DNA from: Dermacentor variabilis
Taxonomy: Eukaryota; Arthropoda; Arachnida; Ixodida; Ixodidae
DNA length: 64,000 bases
Reading direction: 5' to 3'
Assembly: GCF_050947875.1 (NCBI RefSeq)
Contig: NC_134568.1
Coordinates: forward strand, 203,882,729-203,946,728
Under the pieces are notes generated by a model. The model was not told the origin of the DNA, did no database searches, and saw only the letters and a program-made list of their open reading frames with translations. The position numbers and the translations under genes are program-made. Below, piece after piece: positions 1 through 8,934 of the stretch (positions are counted from its first letter, which is position 1; each line of letters starts with the position of its first letter).

Positions 1-639
1 CGCAAACTCTGTGTATGACTCACTTTTGCCTTTCTCATTTTCCCGAAACTTCCGACGGAACGCCTCCGCAGACAGCCGGTACTTTTTTAGCAGACTCGAT
101 TTTACTTTGTCGAAATCCTCTGCCTCCTCTCTATCCAAGCGAGCGACTACGTCGGCCGCCTCGCCGGGTAACAAAGTGAGCAAGCGCTGTGTCCACGTTT
201 CCCGAGAGAACCCCTGCTTCTCGCACGTTCGCTCAAAGTTAACCAGGAACAAACCAATGTCCTCTCCAAGCTTAAACGGCCGCATCAGGTCAGTCATTTT
301 GAACAATACTCGTTCTCCTGCACCGTGTGCCTGACTTCCATTACGAGCGCGTTCCATCTCAATCTCGAGACGCTTCATTTCCAACGCGTGTTGACGGTCG
401 CGCTCTTCTTTTTTCTCTTGTTGCTCTCGTTCTTTCTGTTCTTTAAGTTCGCGCTCCTGTCTTTTTGCAGTCTCCCTCTCCTCAATGGTCTCAAGGCATT
501 CCGACAGCTCGTCATCCTCAGCTTCTAACTCAAGAATAGCCTTTAGCAGTTCTGGTTTTCTGAGTTTGTCCGAGACATCCAGACCCAACTCTCTTGCAAG
601 CTCCAGCAATTTCGGTTTGCGCAACGACTTCAAATCCAT
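1..639 (-). CDS. Gag N-terminal part of a Gmr1-like LTR retrotransposon (copy A), cut by window edge
   Basis: Reading the minus strand from an ATG at 639-637 gives an open frame that runs off the left edge (213 codons). It matches the first ~215 residues of the Gag-Pol at 7588-3134, with the same SAP-like N-terminus (MDLKSLRKPKLLELARELGL), an acidic and charged coiled-coil stretch, then the start of the capsid region (MTDLMRPFKLGED). The charged stretch differs from copy B: here the repeated KEQKEKEE block is shorter and carries different residues, so the two are diverged family members. No stop is seen. The frame is partial only because the window ends. Role by homology: structural Gag of a Ty3/Gypsy-type element. 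Confidence 0.85.
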   Translation of the reverse strand, partial: MDLKSLRKPKLLELARELGLDVSDKLRKPELLKAILELEAEDDELSECLETIEERETAKRQERELKEQKEREQQEKKEERDRQHALEMKRLEIEMERARNGSQAHGAGERVLFKMTDLMRPFKLGEDIGLFLVNFERTCEKQGFSRETWTQRLLTLLPGEAADVVARLDREEAEDFDKVKSSLLKKYRLSAEAFRRKFRENEKGKSESYTEFA

Positions 640-954
640 GGCTGCTCTGAATGCTGCTTTCTCTACTGCTTACTATTGTCTTGCCGCAAACTAACCCGGC
701 AGCAACGACAAACACAATTACCAGCTCTGTTTCTAACACTAACAAAAGCCTGGCAAAGCTCAGAAGAAGAAAGTCCCGCACTCACCAAACCTCGCAGCCA
801 AGAGTCCAGCGCAGTCGTTCCGCTGCAGGCAACCAGTCATCACACAGGGCTCGTTGCACTGCTCCCGGATCGTCGTTGAGCTGCTCAGCATACAGTCAAC
901 TGCATATCTTCGCTGCTGGCCTCCATTGTCGCGATCTCACCGCTGGCAGACAGT
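640..954 (-). other. 5' leader of LTR element copy A
   Basis: This stretch lies between the LTR and the Gag ATG and aligns with 7589-7903 of copy B. The primer site next to the LTR is degraded: the minus strand reads TGTCTGCCAGCGGTGAGAT where copy B has TGGTGGCAGCGGTGGGAT. The lost TGG start suggests copy A could no longer prime efficiently on the same tRNA. No coding signal is seen. Confidence 0.7.
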
Positions 955-1703
955 TGTTTGGAGTCGGAGGCGATCTCACCGCTGCCAACCAGATGTTTGG
1001 ATCCCACCGATGGCATCGGTTGTTGGGATCGCACCGCTGGTACGAGTTGTTGTGGTCGTACCCGCTGGTACGATTTGTTGGGAACTCGGCGCTGACGCCC
1101 GTGGTTGTACCTGGGTCGCAAGCCCCAAGGGTAGCGTTGGCCTGGCGGCCTGGGGTACAACTGGAAGCATCCGAAGGTCCCGGCAAAGCATGAGTCGACT
1201 GGTAACAACAAAACAACTTGTTTATTTTAACAGCGCAAAGAGTTGGCGGTCAGGTTGACCGAAGTAGAGAGACGGGAGAGCACTTTACTCAACAGAAGAA
1301 ATCGGAGCCCTCCTTTTGGCGTCCGGGGGCAGCTGTTTTTATACTCTCGCAGTTGAGGGCAAGAAGGAACCCCTCAATAGACGAGCACGTGATTGTACAA
1401 TGGGCTAATGGTGACGCACACTGTCGTAGCGCCGCCGGTCGGGCACAATGGCACATACACTCACACACGCACATGAAGACACGTGGCATCGGAACATGCC
1501 TGGAAACGCCTGGAAACGCCTGGCGGGGAGCGTTGCGGCGACGCCGAACGGGCCAAAATGTCTGCCGCCCCGCCGCAGTCGCGCCTGGAAACGCCTGGAA
1601 ACGCCTGGCGGGGAGCGTTGCGGCGACGCCGAACGGGCCAAAATGTCTGCCGCCCCGCCGCAGTCGCGCCGGCAAAACCGCGCGTCGCAGGCGAAACGCA
1701 ACA
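955..1703 (-). repeat. 5' LTR of retrotransposon copy A (749 bp)
   Basis: On the minus strand it begins TGTTGCGTTTCGCC and ends CAAACA, the same termini as the copy B LTRs. It differs inside: it has an 85-bp direct duplication (1499-1583 and 1584-1668), lacks the three 47-bp repeats of copy B, and has extra ~27-bp units near the U5 end (970-1082). A TATAAAAA on the minus strand (1343-1336) matches the copy B promoter. The partner LTR lies outside the window, so age and target duplication cannot be judged. Confidence 0.85.
1499..1668 (-). repeat. 85-bp tandem duplication in the copy A LTR
   Basis: Two adjacent near-perfect 85-bp units (starting 1499 and 1584) each contain a doubled CCTGGAAACG motif and the GGGCCAAAATGTCTGCC segment. 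The position corresponds to U3, upstream of the TATA box on the minus strand, where repeated enhancer-like units are common in LTRs. Confidence 0.85.
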
Positions 1704-1847
1704 CTCGCAACTGAGGTTGACCCAACTTGCCTTCTTGCACAAAGCCAGCACGGATTCTGTGACATCCACCCAGCAGTTAACTTATGTATTTATTACACAC
1801 TGCAGACCCTTGGGTTCACGCAGGTGGACAGTTTCAAAATTACATAC
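1704..1847. other. 144-bp spacer between the two LTR elements
   Basis: This sequence is present in neither LTR. It separates the 5' end of copy A from the 3' LTR of copy B. It ends in ATAC (1844-1847), the left target duplication of copy B. No gene is recognised. Confidence 0.6.
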
Positions 1848-2059
1848 TGTTTGAAGTCGTAGGCGATCTCACCGCTGGCAACCAGATGTTTGGGATCCGA
1901 CTGCTGGTACGATCTGTTGGGAACTCGGCGCTGACGCCCGTGGTTGTACCTGGGTCGCAAGCCCCAAGGGTAGCGTTGGCCTGGCGGCCTGGGGTACAAC
2001 TGGAAGCATCCGAAGGTCCCGGCAAAGCATGAGTCGACTGGTAACAACGAAACAACTTG

Positions 2060-2065
2060 TTTATT
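2060..2065 (-). promoter_or_regulatory. Poly(A) signal AATAAA in the 3' LTR
   Basis: TTTATT on the plus strand reads AATAAA on the minus strand. It lies about 120 bp downstream of the TATA box within the LTR, as expected near the end of R. The 5' LTR has the same hexamer at 8116-8121. Confidence 0.6.
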
Positions 2066-2360
2066 TTAACATCGCAAAGAGTTGGCGGTCAGGTTTGACC
2101 GTAGTAGAGAGACGGGAGAGCACTTCACTCAACAGAAGAAATCGGAGCCCTCCTTTTTGGCGTCCGGGGGCAGCTGTTTTTATACTCTCGCAGTTGAGGG
2201 CAAGAAGGAACCCCTCAAAAGACGAGCACGTGAATGTACAATGGGCTAATGGTGACGCACACTGTCGTAGCGATGCCGTAGCACCATGTCGAGCACGATC
2301 TCGTAGCACCCTGTCGTGGCGCTGCCGGTCGGACACAATGACTGTAATGAGAGGATGGTC

Positions 2361-2501
2361 CCTGCTTTGGCATCGCCTGTTTCGGGCACAATGACTGGAA
2401 CGAGATCCCTGCTTTGGCATCGCCTGTTTCGGGCACAATGACTGGAATGAGATCCCTGCTTTGGCATCGCCTGTTTCGGGCACAATGACTGGAATGCGAG
2501 G
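2361..2501 (-). repeat. Three 47-bp tandem repeats in LTR U3 (3' copy)
   Basis: Units start at 2361, 2408 and 2455 and each carries CCTGCTTTGGCATCGCCTGT followed by TTCGGGCACAATGACTGGAA. The same array is at 8417-8557 in the 5' LTR. They lie upstream of the TATA box and could be enhancer-type repeats (inference). Confidence 0.85.
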
Positions 2502-2645
2502 ATGATCCCTAGGCGGTCGCATCGCCGCAGTCGCGCCTGGAAACACCTGGCGATGAGTGTTGCGGCGACGACGATCGGGCCAAAATGTCTGCTGCCCCGC
2601 CGCAGTCGCGCCGGCAAAACCACGTGTCGCAGGCGAAACGCAACA

Positions 2646-3133
2646 GACCGCCCCGCCGGGGGAAGGAGATCCCGATGGACAGGGGACTGCATCCGCTGTC
2701 CGGAGGGATGTCGCTCGATGATGCTCATAACCGAAGTCGGGCGTCCCTCGACGTTTCTTGAGCGCAGCGCACAGAGAAGGCCTCGTTCTCTTGTTCAGGT
2801 TCGCACGGGACACTGCAAAGTGACTTCGGGAGAGTTCACATTTTTGTTCTCGTTCCCGGCAAGCGTTAGAACTACGCTGAAACTCAACCGCTCAGTCAGC
2901 AAGCACGGCACAACCCTCACCAAGCCCTGCCAGGCTCTTTCCCCTTTTTATACCACTGCCTAGTTCCCTACAGTAGTCTAGCATCACTCAGAACGCGTCC
3001 ACAAATTGAAAAATTGCACTAGAAAGCATATCATCACTTTGAAACACTAAACAAAAGCAATATGTTAAAAAAAAAATCCTGCCTCAGGAAAAAAAAACAT
3101 CAGTAACAAACAATTTTGAGGCTGATTCCTACG
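2646..3133 (-). other. Non-coding 3' region between pol and the 3' LTR
   Basis: There is no open frame of note and no envelope-like gene. Directly before the 3' LTR the minus strand reads GGCGGGGCGGTC, a G-rich but interrupted stretch that would be the polypurine tract for plus-strand priming. As a tract it is weak. Short A-runs occur near 3065-3100. Confidence 0.5.
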
Positions 3134-6100
3134 TTAGGGGCTTCGACTTAAGCCATCGGCGTTACCGTTGAGACTCCCCTTTTTGTAACGCACCTCAAAG
3201 GAATATTGTTGTAAAGCGAGGCTCCAGCGCAGGAGGCGGCCATTTTTGGGAGAGATGGTCTGCAGCCATTGGAGAGGGCAGTGATCCGTCTCAATGATAA
3301 ACCTCGAGCCGGCTAGATAGCATGACAATTTCTGAACGGCCCACACGAGACACGCACACTCTTTCTCGGTGGCGCTATACGCCTGCTCACGACTGGTCAG
3401 CTTACGACTAGCATACAGGACGGGGTGTTCTACTTCTCCATTTTCCCGTTGGCACAGTACAACGCCCATGCCTCGCTCACTAGCATCGCACTGAACAATG
3501 AACCCTTTTGTATAGTCTGGCGATCGTAGCACAGGCTGGCTTGTTAGGGCACTCTTTAGGGCGCTAAAAGCTCTTTCCTTTGTCTCGTCCCAGACGACTG
3601 TTGGAGGCTCTGTCTTTCTTAGAGCATCCGTCAGGGGAGCCGCGATATCAGAGTACCTAGGGATGTACCTCTGATAGTAGCCGGCGACACCCAAGAACGA
3701 CCGAATATCGGTCTTTGTGCGCGGTTGCGGAAAGTCTCGCACAGCGGCCACTTTTATCTCAGAGGGGCGGCGACGACCCTGACCAATCACGTGACCGAGG
3801 TAGACAACCTCGGCCTGTGCTAACTGGCACTTAGGAGCCTTTACTGTCAAGCCTGCTTCGCGCAGGCGGGTTAGCACTGCCCGCAAGTGTGCCATATGCT
3901 CAGACCAGGATGCGGAGAATATCGCTACGTCGTCTAGATACGGTAAAGCGAATTCTTGCTGTCCCCGCAACACTTTATCCATGAGGCTTGAAAAACAGTA
4001 TGGCGCGTTCTTCAAACCAAAACTCAACACTTTAGGACGGAATGTTCCCATTGGTGAAATGAACGCCGCATACCTACTAGCCTCTTCTGTAAGTGGAACC
4101 TGCCAATAACCCCTGACAAGATCTAGGGTGGAAATAAACTGAGCGCTACTAACTTTCTCAAGGCGCTCCTCGATGTTAGGGATCGGATAAATTTGATCCT
4201 TAGTGATGGAATTAAGCCTGCGGTAGTCGACGCAAGGACGAGGTTCCTTGCCCGGTACCTCAACTAAAATCAAAGGGGAGGTATAATCACTCTCACCTGC
4301 CTCAATAACACCGAGCTGTAGCATTTTCTTTACCTCAGCCTCCATAATATCGCTCTGGCGGGGTGACACCCGATACGCCTTGGATCGTACTGGCTCTGGG
4401 GAGGTAAGTTCTATATCATGAGTAAGTACAGAAGTCCTACCAGGCCTCTCAGAGAACAGACCTTGAAACTCTTGTAATAGCTGGTGTAGTTCGGTTTTCT
4501 GCTCGGGCGACAGCGGTGCTTTACTGATAAGGTCACTAATGACTTGACCGGTGTCTTCCCTGTTCGTCACTGAGCCTAGTCCCGGAAGCTCGACCGGAAG
4601 CTCTTCAGGAACGTTTACCATCATGCACACCACTGCTTCCCTTTGTCTATAAGGTTTGAGCAGATTACAGTGGTAAACTTGCTGTGCTTTCCGCTTTCCT
4701 GGCAGACTTACCACGTAGTTAACGTCCGACAGTTTCTGAACACTTCGCGCTGGGCCCTCCCACTGCACGTCTAGTTTGTTGTTTAGCGATGTGCGCAATA
4801 TCATGACCTCATCGCCAACCTCAAAACGACGGGCCCTGGCTGTCCGATCATAATAAACCTTGGCCCTCTGCTGGGCCTTTGTCATTGCTTCACCTGACAA
4901 CTCCTGTGCCCTTCTTAAGCGTTCGAGGAGCTTAAGCACGTACTCCACCACGACTGGGTCGTCGCCCCTACCTTCCCACGATTCTCGAAGCATGCGAAGC
5001 GGAGATCGAAGCGAGCGACCGTACACCAGTTCAGCTGGCGAAAACCCCGTAGCCGCATGCGGCGCGGTTCTTAACGCAAACATCACCCCAGGCAAACACA
5101 GCTCCCAGTCAGTTCGATGTTCAAAACACAACGCTCTCAACACGCGCTTCATGACGGAGTGGAGCTTCTCAACGGAATTCGACTGTGGGTGGTACACTGA
5201 GCTGTGTAGCAGCTTTACCCCACACCTTTCGAGAAAAGTTGTCGTCAAAGCGCTAGTAAACACTGTGCCCTGATCTGATTGAATTTCTGCAGGAAAACCA
5301 ACTCGCGCAAATATGGACAGTAGTGCATTAACTATCTCAACTGAGCTGAGTTCTTTAAGCGGCACTGCTTCAGGGAACTTTGTCGCTGGGCAGATCACAG
5401 TCAAAATGTGTCTGTACCCCGTGGCTGTTACCGGCAGAGGTCCCACAGTATCAATAACGAGCCGTCTAAAAGGCTCCGTAATGATAGGTACCAATTTCAA
5501 CGGCGCCCTCGATTTGTCCCCTGGTTTGCCCACCCGCTGACAAGTGTCACATGTCCTCACGAAATGGTCTGCGTCCCGAAAACACCCTGGCCAATAGTAC
5601 TCTTGCAAGAGACGGTCCTTAGTTTTCTTAACTCCTAGGTGTCCGGACCACGAACCCCCGTGTGACAAGCGCAACAGATCCTGACGATAGCATTGAGGCA
5701 CGACCAGCTGATCGAACTCCACTCCTCGGCGGTCTAGATACTTCCGGTACAGGACTCCACCCCTTTCCACAAAACGCGCAGTTTTCCTGGCGATACCTTC
5801 TTTGACATTGCAGCGCACGTTTTCCAGGCTGCCATCCTTTTTTTGCTCGGCTATCAAAGCCGTCCGGCTGACTTTTAGCAACCTATCAAGTCCGTCTGAC
5901 GTAGGCGCGATGAGCAAATCAGTAGATAGCTCTTCTAACTTTCCCGCGTCGGGCGTTTCCTCTCCAGTATCTGGCGCCTTTAACGTTACAGACTCTAGTT
6001 TATTCAGTTCGGGCGTGCTCGGCATATCAGCTTGCTGCGCCTCTGACCCTTTTTCGTTGTTTGATAACGTCGGCCCCGCAACTACCGCCTTTGCAGCGAG

Positions 6101-7588
6101 CTCCCGAACCTTCGATCTGGTTAAGGCCTGAACACTAGCTTCACCAAACAAAAGCCCCTTCTCGCGCAGGAGGTGATCGGACCTGTTTGAAAATAGGTAC
6201 GGGTACTGGGGTGGCAGCATAGATGACACTGCCGCCTCTGTCTCAAGCGCTCCGAAAGGTCCTTCAATAAGCACCTTTGCTACTGGCAGACACACGCTAT
6301 GAGCTTCCACGGCTTGCTTGATCCACGCGCACTCGCCCGTGAACATATGGGGTTCTACGTAAGACGGGTGAACTACATCCATCGTAGCTGCGGAATCGCG
6401 AAGCACTCGGCACTCTTTCCCGTTCACGAGGAGGTCTCGCATGTAAGGCTCGAGAAGCTTCATGTTCTCGTCAGTGCTGCCTATTGAAAAAAAAACAACT
6501 TTTGGTGTTGTTTCCGGACACTGCGCCGAAAAGTGACCCGGCTTCTGGCACGTATAACACAAGCGCGCTCGCCTCATCTCGAACCGCTTTCTGCGTTTGG
6601 CTGCCGCCGTCTCTTTACGTTTGGTCGGACTGCTTTCGCTCGCATCCGCACTACGCGTGTCCCCCTTTAATCTCATGGGCGTGAACTTCGGCCTCTCAAA
6701 CTTCGAGCCAAATTCACCCTTTTGACCGTCCTTAGCTCCGCGAGCTCGACGCGTCACAAACTCCTCGGCTAGCTCAGCGGCTCTAGCCACCGTACAAACG
6801 TCTGGCCTATCCAAGACCCAGTATCGCACGTTCTCCGGTAACCGACTATAAAACTGTTCTAGCCCGAAACACTGCAGAACTTTATCGTGGTCACCAAACG
6901 CTTTCTCTTCTTTGAGCCACTCCTGCATGTTCGACATAAGCCTATACGCAAACTCTGTATATGACTCACTTTTGCCTTTCTCATTTTCCCGAAACTTCCG
7001 ACGGAACGCCTCCGCAGACAGCCGGTACTTTTTTAGCAGACTCGATTTTACTTTGTCGAAATCCTCTGCCTCCTCTCTATCCAAGCGAGCGACTACGTCG
7101 GCCGCCTCGCCGGGTAACAAAGTGAGCAAGCGCTGTGGCCACGTTTCCCGAGAGAACCCCTGCTTCTCGCACGTTCGCTCAAAGTTAACCAGGAACAAAC
7201 CAATGTCCTCTCCAAGCTTAAACGGCCGCATCAGGTCAGTCATTTTGAACAATACTCGTTCTCCTGCACCGTGTGCCTGACTTCCATTACGAGCGCGTTC
7301 CATCTCTACCTCGAGACGCTTAATTTCCAAAGCGTGTTCGCGCTCTTCTTTTTCTTTCTGTTCTTTAAGTTCACGCTCTTCTTTTTCTTTCTGTTCTTTA
7401 AGTTCGCGCTCCTGTCTTTTTGACCTCTCCTCAATAGTCTCAAGGCATTCCGACAGCTCGTCATCCTCAGCCTCTAACTCAAGAATAGCCTTTAGCAGTT
7501 CAGGTTTTCTTAGTTTGTCTGAGACATCCAGACCCAACTCTCTTGCAAGCTCCAACAATTTCGGTTTGCGCAACGACTTCAAATCCAT
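3134..7588 (-). CDS. Gag-Pol polyprotein, integrase before reverse transcriptase (Gmr1-like order)
   Basis: A 1484-residue fused Gag-Pol. Residues ~3-40: SAP-like helix-loop-helix. ~45-100: acidic and charged coiled coil with KEQKEKEE repeats. ~110-290: capsid region with a SCAN-like part (LEQFYSRLPENVRYWV). ~343: CCHC zinc knuckle (CYTCQKPGHFSAQC). ~399: retropepsin-like motif LRDSAA, with Ala where D[ST]G is usual. ~645-685: H2C2 integrase zinc finger (HLGVKKTKDRLL...CDTCQ). ~695-815: integrase core with VIDTVGPL, SDQGT and HPQSNSVE; I count 34 residues between the second D and the E. ~950: GPY/F-like module (WEGPARSV). ~1090-1270: RT with YLDD near 1218. ~1365-1480: RNase H with CDAS, TEKE, TDHC and ADGLS. 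No frameshift separates gag and pol, so the products would need proteolysis. The start is the first ATG after the primer site and is shared with copy A. Confidence 0.93.
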   Translation of the reverse strand: MDLKSLRKPKLLELARELGLDVSDKLRKPELLKAILELEAEDDELSECLETIEERSKRQERELKEQKEKEERELKEQKEKEEREHALEIKRLEVEMERARNGSQAHGAGERVLFKMTDLMRPFKLGEDIGLFLVNFERTCEKQGFSRETWPQRLLTLLPGEAADVVARLDREEAEDFDKVKSSLLKKYRLSAEAFRRKFRENEKGKSESYTEFAYRLMSNMQEWLKEEKAFGDHDKVLQCFGLEQFYSRLPENVRYWVLDRPDVCTVARAAELAEEFVTRRARGAKDGQKGEFGSKFERPKFTPMRLKGDTRSADASESSPTKRKETAAAKRRKRFEMRRARLCYTCQKPGHFSAQCPETTPKVVFFSIGSTDENMKLLEPYMRDLLVNGKECRVLRDSAATMDVVHPSYVEPHMFTGECAWIKQAVEAHSVCLPVAKVLIEGPFGALETEAAVSSMLPPQYPYLFSNRSDHLLREKGLLFGEASVQALTRSKVRELAAKAVVAGPTLSNNEKGSEAQQADMPSTPELNKLESVTLKAPDTGEETPDAGKLEELSTDLLIAPTSDGLDRLLKVSRTALIAEQKKDGSLENVRCNVKEGIARKTARFVERGGVLYRKYLDRRGVEFDQLVVPQCYRQDLLRLSHGGSWSGHLGVKKTKDRLLQEYYWPGCFRDADHFVRTCDTCQRVGKPGDKSRAPLKLVPIITEPFRRLVIDTVGPLPVTATGYRHILTVICPATKFPEAVPLKELSSVEIVNALLSIFARVGFPAEIQSDQGTVFTSALTTTFLERCGVKLLHSSVYHPQSNSVEKLHSVMKRVLRALCFEHRTDWELCLPGVMFALRTAPHAATGFSPAELVYGRSLRSPLRMLRESWEGRGDDPVVVEYVLKLLERLRRAQELSGEAMTKAQQRAKVYYDRTARARRFEVGDEVMILRTSLNNKLDVQWEGPARSVQKLSDVNYVVSLPGKRKAQQVYHCNLLKPYRQREAVVCMMVNVPEELPVELPGLGSVTNREDTGQVISDLISKAPLSPEQKTELHQLLQEFQGLFSERPGRTSVLTHDIELTSPEPVRSKAYRVSPRQSDIMEAEVKKMLQLGVIEAGESDYTSPLILVEVPGKEPRPCVDYRRLNSITKDQIYPIPNIEERLEKVSSAQFISTLDLVRGYWQVPLTEEASRYAAFISPMGTFRPKVLSFGLKNAPYCFSSLMDKVLRGQQEFALPYLDDVAIFSASWSEHMAHLRAVLTRLREAGLTVKAPKCQLAQAEVVYLGHVIGQGRRRPSEIKVAAVRDFPQPRTKTDIRSFLGVAGYYQRYIPRYSDIAAPLTDALRKTEPPTVVWDETKERAFSALKSALTSQPVLRSPDYTKGFIVQCDASERGMGVVLCQRENGEVEHPVLYASRKLTSREQAYSATEKECACLVWAVQKLSCYLAGSRFIIETDHCPLQWLQTISPKNGRLLRWSLALQQYSFEVRYKKGSLNGNADGLSRSP

Positions 7589-7903
7589 GGCTGCTCTGAA
7601 TGCTGCTTTCTCTACTGCTTACTATTGTCTTGCCGCAAACTAACCCGGCAGCAACGACAACCACAATTACCAGCTCTGTTTCTGACACTAACAAAAAGCC
7701 TGGCAAAGCTCAGAAGAAGAAAGTCCCGCACTCACCAAACCTCGCAGGCAGGAATTCCGCGCAGTCGTTCCGCTGCAGGCAACCAGTCGTCACACAGGGC
7801 TCGTTGCACTGCTCCCGGATCGTCGTTGAGCTGCTCAGCATACAGTCAACTGCATCTCTTTGCTGCTGGCCTCCGTTGTCGCGATCCCACCGCTGCCACC
7901 AGT
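7589..7903 (-). other. 5' leader of copy B
   Basis: The transcribed leader lies between the primer site and the Gag ATG (about 300 nt). Short overlapping frames are not supported by homology. It is colinear with 640-954 of copy A. Confidence 0.7.
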
Positions 7904-7977
7904 TGTTTGAAGTCGTAGGCGATCTCACCGCTGGCAACCAGATGTTTGGGATCCGACTGCTGGTACGATCTGTTGGG
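7881..7977 (-). repeat. Iterated PBS/LTR-end units in U5
   Basis: The primer site plus LTR end (7881-7910) is followed inside the LTR by two degenerate copies of the same ~30-bp unit (7919-7949 and 7950-7977). On the plus strand each has the form GATCxCACCGCTGxxA..CAGxTGTTTGG. Copy A has five such units (931-960, 970-1000, 1001-1027, 1028-1055, 1056-1082). Confidence 0.7.
7884..7901 (-). promoter_or_regulatory. Primer binding site for tRNA-Leu (18 nt)
   Basis: Two bases after the 5' LTR end the minus strand reads TGGTGGCAGCGGTGGGAT. This is the exact complement of ATCCCACCGCTGCCA plus the added CCA, the 3' end of animal tRNA-Leu of the AAG/TAA type as I know it. This is the minus-strand priming site for reverse transcription. 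Confidence 0.85.
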
Positions 7978-8701
7978 AACTCGGCGCTGACGCCCGTGGT
8001 TGTACCTGGGTCGCAAGCCCCAAGGGTAGCGTTGGCCTGGCGGCCTGGGGTACAACTGGAAGCATCCGAAGGTCCCGGCAAAGCATGAGTCGACTGGTAA
8101 CAACGAAACAACTTGTTTATTTTAACATCGCAAAGAGTTGGCGGTCAGGTTTGACCGTAGTAGAGAGACGGGAGAGCACTTCACTCAACAGAAGAAATCG
8201 GAGCCCTCCTTTTTGGCGTCCGGGGGCAGCTGTTTTTATACTCTCGCAGTTGAGGGCAAGAAGGAACCCCTCAAAAGACGAGCACGTGAATGTACAATGG
8301 GCTAATGGTGACGCACACTGTCGTAGCGATGCCGTAGCACCATGTCGAGCACGATCTCGTAGCACCCTGTCGTGGCGCTGCCGGTCGGACACAATGACTG
8401 TAATGAGAGGATGGTCCCTGCTTTGGCATCGCCTGTTTCGGGCACAATGACTGGAACGAGATCCCTGCTTTGGCATCGCCTGTTTCGGGCACAATGACTG
8501 GAATGAGATCCCTGCTTTGGCATCGCCTGTTTCGGGCACAATGACTGGAATGCGAGGATGATCCCTAGGCGGTCGCATCGCCGCAGTCGCGCCTGGAAAC
8601 ACCTGGCGATGAGTGTTGCGGCGACGACGATCGGGCCAAAATGTCTGCCGCCCCGCCGCAGTCGCGCCGGCAAAACCACGTGTCGCAGGCGAAACGCAAC
8701 A
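7904..8701 (-). repeat. 5' LTR of copy B (798 bp)
   Basis: The promoter-bearing LTR: U3 from 8701 downward with three 47-bp repeats (8417-8557), a TATA box at 8240-8233, AATAAA at 8121-8116, then U5 ending at 7904. TG...CA termini. The right flank begins with the ATAC target duplication (8702-8705). Confidence 0.93.
8233..8240 (-). promoter_or_regulatory. LTR TATA box (TATAAAAA)
   Basis: TTTTTATA on the plus strand reads TATAAAAA on the minus strand. It lies between the 47-bp repeats and the AATAAA signal, the expected place for the element promoter. The equivalents are at 2177-2184 and 1336-1343. Confidence 0.65.
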
Positions 8702-8934
8702 ATACATAATACAACACGCAACAATGGAACCTGCTTCTAGATTACTGTAATATTAGCACAACAATAGCAGAGGTGTGAAAGGGCACAACAGTGCAACTTT
8801 AGTGTGGTAACAGAGGCTACCGAGCTGCCTGGATTTACCTGGAAACCGTGCGAAGAATAAAAACACTTATATGTGTCAGTTCTAGCAAAATAATGGTATG
8901 AGAGAATTAGCCTGACGGTGGCCTTTTGGGTATG

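Larger units (their letters stand above)
1848..2645 (-). repeat. 3' LTR of copy B (798 bp)
   Basis: On the minus strand it starts TGTTGCG and ends CAAACA (TG...CA termini). It is the partner of 7904-8701 with one difference noticed. It contains the same three 47-bp repeats (from 2361, 2408 and 2455) and a TATA box. Confidence 0.93.
1848..8701 (-). mobile_element. Complete Gmr1-like Ty3/Gypsy LTR retrotransposon (copy B, 6854 bp)
   Basis: The element is bounded by two 798-bp direct LTRs (1848-2645 and 7904-8701, constant offset 6056) and by the 4-bp target duplication ATAC (1844-1847 and 8702-8705). It carries a tRNA-Leu primer site, TATA and AATAAA signals and a single uninterrupted Gag-Pol frame. 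By eye the LTRs differ at one base (T at 2593, C at 8649), so insertion is recent. No envelope-like frame follows pol. Integrase lies before reverse transcriptase in the polyprotein, the order known from Gmr1-like elements and from Ty1/Copia, while the RT itself is Ty3/Gypsy type. The copy could be autonomous, but activity cannot be judged from sequence. Confidence 0.92.

Noticed and set aside
1218..2963. Frames of 100-250 codons in the LTRs, repeated at 8085-8740
   Set aside because: They lie within LTR and non-coding sequence, contain the tandem repeats, and have no domain. They recur because the LTRs are repeated.
2646..3133. Possible envelope-like gene after pol
   Set aside because: No open frame with signal or membrane segments; only non-coding 3' sequence.
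4860..6131. Plus-strand frames inside the Gag-Pol region
   Set aside because: Antisense shadows of the intact minus-strand polyprotein.
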